A stretch of DNA of 64,000 bases from NCBI GenBank assembly GCA_030770535.1, contig JASVEC010000004.1:868001-932000 (forward strand), in the 5' to 3' direction. The notes below the pieces were generated by a model. The model had not been told where the DNA came from. It worked only from the letters and a program-made list of their open reading frames with translations, and made no database searches. Numbering within the stretch: position 1 is the first letter of the stretch; every line of letters starts with the position of its first letter. Shown in pieces: positions 55,468 through 64,000 of the stretch. A program made the translations under genes and the position numbers. The stretch is from Batkoa obscura. Its lineage: Eukaryota > Entomophthoromycota > Entomophthoromycetes > Entomophthorales > Batkoaceae.

Positions 55468-56828
55468 TTTTATGTTTTAAAAATTTGGTTTCCTCATTTT
55501 AAATTTTTAAAATTTAAGTTAAACAATTGTGTCCCATTTTATTTTTTGATCCTTATTAAATCAAATTTACTGTAGAAAAACACAAGCTAATCAATATCAA
55601 AATAAAAATATTATCCAAAACATTGTTTGGAAAAAGTTTATAATAAGTTTTACTTTTATGTTTATCAAAACTGTAAAAATTAATCTGAATTTCAAATATA
55701 TGCGAAGACTTATGTTTTTCTGTGCAAGAAAAAGTTTATAGATGAAAATGTCATTTTTCTTTCGAGCATTTGTTCACTTTTTAAGCATAAATTTTTTTAT
55801 ATCAATGATTCTTATACACAAAACGTTTCCTCATACTTATTTCTGTAACATTTACATCCAAATTCAGTTGCTGCATTACATATAATGATTTATTATTTAC
55901 CTTTATATATATTTTTTTGGTAGCTTTATGTTATAAACTGAGATTATATAGCATAAAAAAGCTATCTTTTTACATATAGTTCGCTACATTGTATATAATC
56001 CAATCTAATTTTAGTTTATAGGCAAATCCGCGCCTTTTACATACATTTTACATACCTAAAAGTTTTATAAATTTTATACTATATAATTTATTTGGGGAAT
56101 GGCTTAGCTCCTTAGCTATAAATGAAAATTAGTATAAACATCAGCTTCCCTACATAAGTTGGTTCTTCTCTACCTGCTTCAGACCAAAAAAATAGGTAAT
56201 ACTTTTAAGCATTTGATATAGTTACTTTGTTTTTACAGCCAACTTTTAACCCTTAAATTCCACTCCTTTAGCATTATAGTATAAACGTGTTTTACCATTT
56301 GTTTTACCATTTGTTTCAGTATGTTATAATAACTTATTTTACCAATTATATTCCTTTTTTAGTAGTTAAATGCCATTTTTGCTCCTAAAAACAACAATAA
56401 TAATAGTAAATTATACAAAATATTCATTTCAAAAAGCTAATAGTTTGTATTATTATAAGTATTTTTTATTTGAGATGTATTCAAAATCAAACAGTAGTCT
56501 AGTTTTACTTTTGATTATTTATTAAACTAAATTCAATAATACTAGTAATGATAATGTTATTTAGATCAAATTAATTACTATTTTTATTGAAGTTGTAAAA
56601 AATTCTAGTATTGTGAATATCTTTTGGAGTAAATTTTTTTGAACTAATTATATTATAAAACTTAAATTAAAATATCTAATAAATCAAATTGGACTATATT
56701 GCTATTAATTTGTTAGTTTTAAATGACTCACTTACTATTAAAAGCAAACAAATATATAAAATGTTTCTTAATTAATACTAATATTTCCGTTTTAAATTCT
56801 TATTTATTATTACTAAATGTTAATAATA
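55468..56828. other. AT-rich spacer after mL38
   Basis: About 1.3 kb upstream of mL38; no gene. It leads into a block of mobile-element remains. Confidence 0.5.
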
Positions 56829-56929
56829 TGGGGGTGTCTTTTTTGGCTTCATCACTTTTTTCATCTTTTAAGCGCTATTTGAGCGGAAAATTTGTTAGTA
56901 AAGTTCTTAAACACAAAAATACATCCCCG
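56829..56929 (+). mobile_element. MITE copy, TA-flanked
   Basis: Ends TGGGGGTGT and ACATCCCCG with TA flanks. It is 13 bases from the start of the DNA-transposon relic. One frame stays open across the whole element. Confidence 0.87.
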
Positions 56930-56942
56930 TATAAACAAATAG

Positions 56943-59840
56943 TGGGGATGTCCAAATTAGTTTCAGAATTTAACTAGAAATTAACCCAGATTTTAAATTT
57001 TTAAATTTGTAAGTCTTTAATGTATGATTAGCTAAATTTAAAAGCTTAAAATTAAATATAAAAATTTAACTTAAAAGACTTGTTTTAATTGTTTTGTTTT
57101 TTTAATTATATGTTTTATATTATCCTTATTTAATGTTTAATAGATGTATAGTATATAAATATACAGTTATTTGACTTTATTTTTTATTAAAATAAAAACA
57201 AAATGCAAGTTTTTATAACTAAACTTCAAAATGGAATTTTCAAAAACTTTAATACAATAAGGAGAAGCACACTATATAAGCATTGTAATTCATTTGCATC
57301 AATTTTAATAGCTATTTATAATAAACCAAAGTTTATAGAATCTTATAATAGAAAATAATAATAGTAATAAATATTATTAAAGTTTATTATCAAAGTTTAT
57401 TATTGATAGTAATAAACTTAATCAAGCAATGTATAAAATTAATGCTTTAAAGGAAATAGGAAACAAAAACCAACAAGTAGCACTATTATCAACTATAGCT
57501 TCAGTATATTCCTTTGATGAATGTAAAAGTTTTAGATTTAATATAAATAGAAATTAGTATAATTATTTAAAAATAATTAAAAATAACTAAATATCAACAT
57601 CACAACTTATTAAAAATACAAAAAAAATTAAAAATGAGCATATTAAAATTATTATACAATGTTTAATAATTGAATTATTTCATCAAGATTTAATATAAAA
57701 AAACAATGATAATAAATATTTATCAGATAATATATATATATTAAATAAAAGTAGGAAAATAATATATAGTAGATATTTTAATGATTTAAAAGATAAAGCA
57801 ATAGCTAGATCAATATTTTTTAAATATATACCAAGTAATTTTAAAAATGCAGCAAGAAAAACAGACATATATGATATATATGCTTAATACTGTGAAAGTC
57901 TGAAGGGAGTTTTCTTCTTTCTTTGCTTGATCATCCGGTTGTACCAAGTGAACAGAACCACGATACTTAGTATTCATTTGGTATTCAGTATCAAGGATAG
58001 ATTCTGTGGTACCATCACCTAGATCATATATATTGTATCTTGGAACACCTCTACAATTCGAGAGTCTGGTGTGAGGTCCTGAAACAGCAATACTCTCCTT
58101 CCTACAATTACAAGAAGATGCCTTGATTTGGTTGGTATTGGAGGCTGCCTTAGTTTGAAGAAGAATGAGCTCTTCCTTGGTACTCTGTACGTTGCGCGAA
58201 ATTTCTTCCCAGTCAGCCGCTGACTGCTCTTTATCCAATCTAATTCCTTCCTTCAAATTATTATTAGAAGTGATGAGCTGGCTAATGGTGGTCACTTGTT
58301 GAGCTAGTTGTTCATTACAAACAGCTAAATCTTGCTATAAAGCCAAGATTCTGGCATCTTTGGTTGATGCTGATGCAGGGGATTGCTCAACATATGATAA
58401 GCGATGATTATGCTCGCTGAATCTAGTCACCAACAATCTATTAAGTTCTGCGAAAGTGGTTTTCACTTTTCCGTCAATATCTGAGATTCTTTCAGCAGTA
58501 TGGTCATTACCTCAGTGAGGGAAAGGTTGATCTCATCAGAGATCTTAACGAGTTTGGAATGTAAGGGGGTATCAAGCTGACGCAATTCACCCTTGAAGTC
58601 TCCTACTTCTCTTACCAAATCTCTATGGACTTCATAGCTAACGGTATTATTGAGTCTTTGGTTGAACTCATTTAGCTTACTAGCATGGAATTCATTTGAG
58701 GGGGCAGTGACACCATTGTTTTGGTTAATGATCATGGAGAGATTATTAACCGTACCTAGAAGCGAGCTTAAAGAGGTAGACAATTCATTATTGTGAGTTG
58801 AGAGACGGTTGAGTTCACCAACCATCTGGATGGATTTGTTGTGCAAGGACTCTACTAAATATTGTTGAACGTGGAAAAAGGTAGGTACCGTTTGGTACTG
58901 AGCACAAAAAGCAATCTGGGTGCTGGAGTCACTACTTTGGTATTGTCTCCAAGCGGAGAGATCATCATTAAGAACGTGTATAGGGACAACTCCATAGGTA
59001 ACGACCGAGCTTACAACATGAGGAGGTAGTGCAGGTTGGTTTAAAGCAGCAGTATCTATTTCTGGGGTCAGAACAGTAGCTTCTTCTTCATCACTACTAC
59101 CCATGTCATATCCAGTGATGGTCAATTGTTGACGGTTATCAAGAAGATATCTTGAGTCAGCAAAATAGGGTATGAGACTATTGTTATCATAGTCTGTGAA
59201 TTAAGTGGATTGAAGGTTTGGGGTGGTTACGCGGTAAGAACCGTAAAGGAAAGATTATAAAGGCTACTTAGTGTAGTTATAAGAGCTTTCCCGGTTATGA
59301 GCGCCAAATATGAAAGTTGATACTCAGTGGTTGGAGTACCAACTTTCACAGTATGCAGTTAGAAAAAAACTATTTAAAAATAAAATAAATACAACAATAA
59401 AAAATAAAATAAAATAGAAATAAAGATAAAAATAAAACCAGATCTAATAAATTTAGATCATTATAATAAACAAGCTACATCAGTATTAGATTTTGATGTT
59501 TTACATTTAAAAAATGATAAAAGAATAAGCAAAGTTTATTTTAATTATTTATCTGAAATATTAAATCATAATTTAGCATATACAAGAGACTGTCTAATTA
59601 ATTTAATATCTAGAAAGCTTTTATTTAAGAGGTTTATAAAATTTGATACATAGACAGATATGGAAAACCGTTTTAAATTTAAAAAAATTTTATATTATAT
59701 ATTTAGAAAAACTTATAAAGTAAATAATAATTTTGATTTTTTTACTGAGCATCATGGAAAAGGTATAATTGATAGACATTTTAGAAGTTTTTCATAATGA
59801 AAAAATAGCTTTAAAACATAAAAAAAGAATACATCCCCAT
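56943..59840 (+). mobile_element. Decayed DNA transposon, interrupted by a gag-bearing fossil
   Basis: Bounded by TGGGGATGTCC at the left and ACATCCCCA (inverted) at 59831-59839. Coding remains lie at about 57420-57558 (KINALKEIGNKNQQVALLST), 57740-57887 (ARSIFFKYIPSNFKNAARK then TDIYDIYA) and 59360-59800 (ending EHHGKGIIDRHFRSFS). The EHHGKG-x2-D-x-HF block recalls cut-and-paste transposases with a conserved HHGK/D motif; the superfamily is not certain. Stops and frame changes are frequent, so it is a dead copy. The coding remains continue on the far side of the 57884-59351 insertion. Its termini resemble those of the miniature elements, making a relative of this element the best in-window candidate for the source that mobilised them. 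Confidence 0.65.
57884..59351 (-). mobile_element. LTR-retrotransposon-type fossil with gag-like coiled-coil ORFs
   Basis: A fossil of about 1.47 kb, nested in a DNA-transposon relic. Its ends carry the inverted terminal block ATACTGTGAAAGT, and TATGC lies on both sides (57879-57883 and 59352-59356), a possible target duplication. On the minus strand a very short LTR-like segment is followed by a TTTGGCGC leader, then gag-like ORFs at 58463-59125 and 57810-58295 with coiled-coil, Ser/Gln-rich sequence. No pol is present. The LTR 3' end resembles the LTR fossils at 34.8 and 60.4 kb. GC content is clearly above the surroundings. It looks broken, with at least one break in the coding part, and reduced; probably younger than its host element. 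Confidence 0.6.
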
Positions 59841-59931
59841 ATTTTATTTTACTTAAAGAATTTCACTAGCAATTTTTCCACTGAAAGAGTGCTCAAAAAT
59901 GGAAAAAGCGATGAAACCAAAAAATACCCCA
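59841..59931 (-). mobile_element. MITE copy abutting the relic's right end
   Basis: Inner blocks AATTTCACTAGCAATTTTTC and GCGATGAAACCAAAAAATAC are clear, right end ACCCCA with TA. The left end is replaced by, or merged with, the right terminus of the relic. Confidence 0.7.
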
Positions 59932-60388
59932 TATAAAAAAAACAAAGATATAAAAGTAATAATAAAAGTACAAGGTATTAAAAAATGTTTGTATTTTATT
60001 AAATATGATAATAAATTATATTATTATCTAATATCTGGTAGATTAAAAAAAGTGATATAATCCTAATTAAAGTTATAAAGTTTATAGAAAGTAAAAAAAT
60101 TAAAAGATCAACCCTAATTTATCTCATAAAAATAACAAAAAATTTGAGTTTTAACATTTACTAAACAAGTAAGTAGTTTATTAAATGACAGAAATCAATT
60201 ATTAAATATTAATATTACTTAAATTATTAAAAACTAAGTTAATAAATAGTCAAAGAGCAAGTAACTGTAATAATAAATAAAAGCTACTATTATATTGCTT
60301 ATATTATATAAGAATGGTTAATCATAGCTTTGGGGCTAACCACTCCCTCCCATGTAGCTATTTATTAACTTAGTGATATATTGATAAT
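59932..60388. other. AT-rich spacer
   Basis: About 450 bases; no gene or repeat recognised. Confidence 0.35.
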
Positions 60389-60972
60389 TGTGAAATATCG
60401 GTTCATTAGCTCTAGGATTGACTATAGTATGATAATTAATTCAGAGTTCCTTATATAGATTTGCTGTGAGAATTGCTACCACCTGATCATGAAGAACTTA
60501 TTGTCCACATTTTGATGTCCATACTTGGCAACTACAATAAGGGATAACTGTTATAATATTCCTTATATATGGGGATGTATTTTTTTGTTTAAGAATTTTA
60601 CTAACAACCTTTCCACTCAAATAGCGCTAAAAAATGGAAAAAATAATGAAGCCAAAAAAAACACCCCCATATAGCCACCCAGTTGGAGTATAAAAGAGAT
60701 TCTTCAATATGATAACTCGAGACTTTTTAATTGGACTACTCCCTGATAACGTATCATTAATAAAGTCACTAATCTTTCTGACGACATCTTACATAGATTT
60801 TACAATAGTATCTTCTATTATATTTGCTTTACAGCTTTTGCATAGCCTATTGCATACTATTCTTATTAAGTTGAGTCTATCTTAGTTATATAAACTAAGA
60901 CCGTTCGACTCAAGGCAAGTTAATTGAGCAAAAGTAGCTTTTAACTCCGACCACTGAGTACCAACTTCCACA
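60389..60972 (+). mobile_element. Solo LTR fossil carrying a miniature element
   Basis: A fossil LTR starting TGTGAAATATCGG and ending CCAACTTCCACA, about 484 bp without the 100-bp miniature element inside it. It matches the two LTR arms at 34761-35735 along most of its length (shared blocks GGAGTATAAAAGAGATTCTT and ACTAAGACCGTTCGACTCAA). No internal region is attached. Differences from the relatives are many, so it is old, and the miniature element arrived after it. Confidence 0.7.
60570..60669 (-). mobile_element. MITE copy with demonstrable TA target duplication
   Basis: 100 bp from TGGGGATGT to ACACCCCCA, TA at 60568-60569 and 60670-60671. The related LTR arm at about 35521-35540 shows the same site without the element, with a single TA where this copy has two. 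Confidence 0.93.
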
Positions 60973-61067
60973 TAATGTAATTGTAACATTAAAATTATTT
61001 ATTTATTTGATAGTAAATCTGCAATGCTGGCTATAAAAAGCAATTAATAACAAATATTTCTAGATGA

Positions 61068-61340
61068 AGTTTTATAAAAATATGAATTTGTTTACATACT
61101 ACAACTTTGATTAATATCATATATAGATTATATTGGTAAAAGCCTTGTTAATCCAGGAATTTGTATTAAATTTAGTAGAAATTCTACTAACTTACAATAT
61201 AACTTATAATAAAATAATTTAAACTGTGTCAAATACTTTTGTTTTTAATAAAGAATTTTTATAGAATTTTAAGCAAAGTTTTTAAAATATAAAATATTTA
61301 AAAATTGGATAAAAAAATAAACCCAATTCGGACATCCCCA
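61068..61340 (-). mobile_element. DNA-transposon fragment (GGGGATGTCCGAATTGG terminus), copy 2
   Basis: Inverted match of 34314-34588, ending at the right with AATTCGGACATCCCCA. No coding remains. Confidence 0.65.
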
Positions 61341-61762
61341 GTGTTGTATCAAAAATTAGATATTTAAAAGGCCAAATATGTTAATAAGTCTTATTGTTAT
61401 TAATAACGCTATGTTATAAAAATAATGAATTATAAACTTAGACAAATATTAACAAAAAAATAAAAAAGTTGAAGATTATTTATATGCTTACTAATTTAAT
61501 TGAAAAATATTCTCAAGGATTAAGTTGGTGTAAAATTTGATAATTAGGGAAAATAAAAATAATAGCATGAAAAATAATAAAATTGCTGGCATTGTAATAT
61601 TATTTATCATAACACTGCTACTGTTATTTTGGAATATTTTAGTTGAAATTTCAGCTTTTTCCTGTTTATTATAATAAACGTCATTATTTAGTTTTGAGAG
61701 TTAATTACCAATAAATGATTTTACTGTTAGTAAAATTAAGTTGAAGCATTTAAATGATTATT

Positions 61763-61863
61763 TGAGGGTGTTTTTTTTGGCTTCATTGTTTTTTCCATCT
61801 TTTAAGCACTATTTCAGCGGAAAGATTGTTAGTAAAATTCTTAAACAAAAAAATACATCTCCA
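61763..61863 (+). mobile_element. MITE copy
   Basis: Starts TGAGGGTGT and ends ACATCTCCA; inner blocks CTTTTAAGCACTATTTCAGC and GTTAGTAAAATTCTTAAACA. Confidence 0.82.
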
Positions 61864-63903
61864 ATAGTTAAATATATTTATTTGAATCAAGCTGTACACA
61901 ATTGAAATATTATAAAAACTAATTAAAAACCACATTTTTTACACTATCTTTGTTTCCCTTTATCTTCTATTACCTTCATTTCATTGATAAGGCACTTGAA
62001 ACAATGCTTTATAAGAGATAATAGAGAGAAAGAGAGTGGGTTAAAACATAATATTGGAGGGCTATTAAAATAAAGCAAGATAATATAAAATCTTCTGGTT
62101 AGGCACGTGATATTATTTTTTAATTTGAAAGTTATAGTAAAGTTTGATATTAAGCTCAAATTTTTCTGTATTTTCACTCCTGTTGCTATCTGTTAAGCCG
62201 TTATTTAGTATTGCTACATTAACTAAAATAATAGTATTACTAATATTTCAAAATCTAGGTATAGCAATTTGAAGCCTATAGCTAGATAGATGTTTGACAT
62301 AAATAATATGGCATTTATGATGCATACAGAGTTATTGTCATTAGTGAAAAAAACCCCAATCGTATCTCAATACCTTTCCTAGAAAACAAAGCAATCAGAA
62401 GCCCAGCTGAGGACACTTTATCTAAAAACGTTAAAATTGGATAAATCCTAAACTTTAAGCTGTTATTTAAAACTATGTAAATATTATACATGTATGGCTT
62501 TTGTATACAAATCTAGATATTTGCTTGTGTATAAAATATTGTGTTATATACTTCATACCATAACCATTACTGATTTCTAATTAGATACTTTTTATACATC
62601 TTTATTGCTCTATTTTCATATAATTGTTTATTGGTGTACATAAGCTATAGTTACTTTTATACACAAATTAATGATTCATGGTTTATATAGTTTACTGATA
62701 TTATGCTTATATCAGTGCTCTTTTATCTGCTACTTTTATGCTTACAATCTCCCTCAAAGCATTGGTATCCATAAAATATACTATGCTGTCTTATTTGTCA
62801 ACTACTTTTAAAGGCTTTTATTTATAAAGAATTTAAAAATTAATCTAAACGTTAAGTATTTTACTTCTTTAAATTACTAAAATTATCAACACTTAAATAC
62901 AAAGTCTTTTAGGGCCTTTGAAATTTAAAAATATTACCAATACTTTTAAATACATGTTATAAACAAAAATTATATTATATAACTTTAAAGTACTAACACT
63001 AGACCTTTTTGTGTTGACGGTAGTGTAAACAGAAACATTGCGACGCTTTTGGATTGCAAAAAACGCTCATCTGTTAGATTGAATTTTAAAAAAAGATACA
63101 TACTATGGGTAAGGTTTAAAGTTATTTATAGCTATGTTACAGTGGAAAGGGGTTAAACTTAAAAACAATATAAGGGGATATACTTTTTTTAAGAATTTTA
63201 TTAACAATCTTTCCGCTCAAATAGCGCTTAAAAGATGAAAAAAATAATGAAACCAAAAAAAACATCTTCAACATGAAAATCAATTTCAATACGAATCCTG
63301 ATTTTAAAAATTCAGTCATTTTTGAGCAATTGTTCTATATAAAAAATGACTTTTATGTGGAATTTAATTGAAAACTTTCGGAAGTTAATAAAGATATATA
63401 TTTATTTAAAAAGACATATTTTAATATATGTATTATTGTAGTTAAATAATGTTATTATAGTATTTCTTTAAATTTAGAATTATATGTTCAGTGTATAGTT
63501 TTGTAGAATAAAACCCCTTAATATCTAACAATACTGAATATGTTTTAAAGACTGATTTTAATTTTAATTTTAATTTTAATTATTGGCCAAAATAGATTTA
63601 TGAATATTTATTGGTTTAGTTACAGTGTTAGTAACACTATTATTGTCAATGAAGAAAATGTAAATGATAAGAAAAATAAAAATGAAAGAACATGAAAATA
63701 GTTAAAGCCAATAGAAATGGCTTAGGAAAATTAAAAAATGGATGTAGTTTCACCCAATCAATATTAAAAAAAGCCTACAATACATCATCGTTTATTGGCC
63801 ATAATAAGTGAATCTAAAGTTTAACTTATTAAAAGCAAATACATCATCTATAAATTCAATTTTTTAAGTTAAACTTTTTTGATTTATAATAGAAAAATAA
63901 AAT
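61864..63903. other. Gene-free AT-rich region upstream of profilin
   Basis: About 2 kb with one miniature element and an ATTTTA run near 63552-63578; no gene recognised. The end of it is the profilin promoter. Confidence 0.5.
63173..63270 (-). mobile_element. MITE copy, diverged ends
   Basis: Starts AGGGGATAT, ends AACATCTTCA; inner blocks CCGCTCAAATAGCGCTTAAA and AATGAAACCAAAAAAAACAT are intact. Confidence 0.8.
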
Positions 63904-64000
63904 ATGTCTTGGCAAGCTTATATTGATTCCACCTTACTTGGTTCAGGCTATATTAAAAAAGCTGCTATCATTGGTCATGATGGTAGTGTATGGGCCGCTT
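63904..64000 (+). CDS. PFY1: Profilin (5' part, cut by window end)
   Basis: The first 32 codons are in the window: MSWQAYIDSTLLGSGYIKKA followed by AIIGHDGSVWAA. This is the classic profilin N-terminus (SWQAYVD, GxGxxxKAAIIGxDGSVWA). The Trp and Tyr residues of helix 1 belong to the poly-proline binding face. Profilin binds actin monomers and formin or VASP-type poly-Pro sequences. The rest of the gene, including any introns, lies outside. Confidence 0.93.
   Translation, partial: MSWQAYIDSTLLGSGYIKKAAIIGHDGSVWAA

Noticed and set aside
62041-62177. 77-codon minus-strand ORF near 62 kb
   Set aside because: Hydrophobic, low-complexity frame in gene-free DNA with no family features.

Overview
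The window is nuclear DNA of an AT-rich, intron-rich fungus. Evidence: fungal-type genes (PAM17, SEY1, MET13-type MTHFR, PER1, an ergomycete-style mitochondrial mL38), many short GT-AG introns (most 46-65 nt), a tRNA-Tyr with a 10-nt intron after position 37, and homologues usually absent from budding yeasts (ZNF277, ZMAT5-like, TRIR-like). I infer an early-diverging (zygomycete- or chytrid-grade) fungus; the species cannot be fixed from the sequence. Mitochondrial genes argue against an anaerobic rumen fungus.

Left part (1-10.1 kb): a gene-poor accessory region with three intronless minus-strand genes for secreted proteins, each made of three 8-cysteine repeats, separated by long AT-rich spacers with miniature transposons. 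11-27 kb is a gene-dense core: three identical tRNA-Tyr genes, acireductone dioxygenase (ADI1), an ArsB/OCA2-type transporter, methylenetetrahydrofolate reductase, a MidA/NDUFAF7-like methyltransferase, an SPX-only protein, IST1, a TRIR-like protein, eIF1A and a ZMAT5-like zinc finger. ADI1 (methionine salvage) and MTHFR (methyl supply for methionine) both serve methionine metabolism but are not otherwise linked.

Middle (27.6-36 kb): a large disordered protein with a helical C-terminal domain, then a second secreted-protein island: three 51-53 aa Thr-rich peptides and one 177 aa protein built from 30-aa CPxPC repeats. Next comes a repeat-rich stretch with DNA-transposon pieces, LTR fossils in inverted arrangement and a perfect 18-bp hairpin. 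36.5-55.5 kb is core again: a TPR protein of APC/C type, ZNF277-like, tRNA-Arg, phospholipase D with a zinc-binding N-terminus, PER1, CTP:phosphocholine cytidylyltransferase, tRNA-Val, SEY1, PAM17 and mL38. PLD, CCT, PER1 and SEY1 all act in phospholipid or ER-membrane biology. 55.5-63.9 kb is a repeat graveyard (a DNA-transposon relic interrupted by a gag-bearing LTR-type fossil, a solo LTR fossil, miniature elements), and profilin begins at 63904 and runs off the window.

A single family of ~100-bp TA-flanked miniature inverted-repeat elements (about 15 copies, both orientations) threads the whole window. One copy sits inside an LTR fossil whose relative elsewhere in the window preserves the empty site, which shows the TA target duplication directly.
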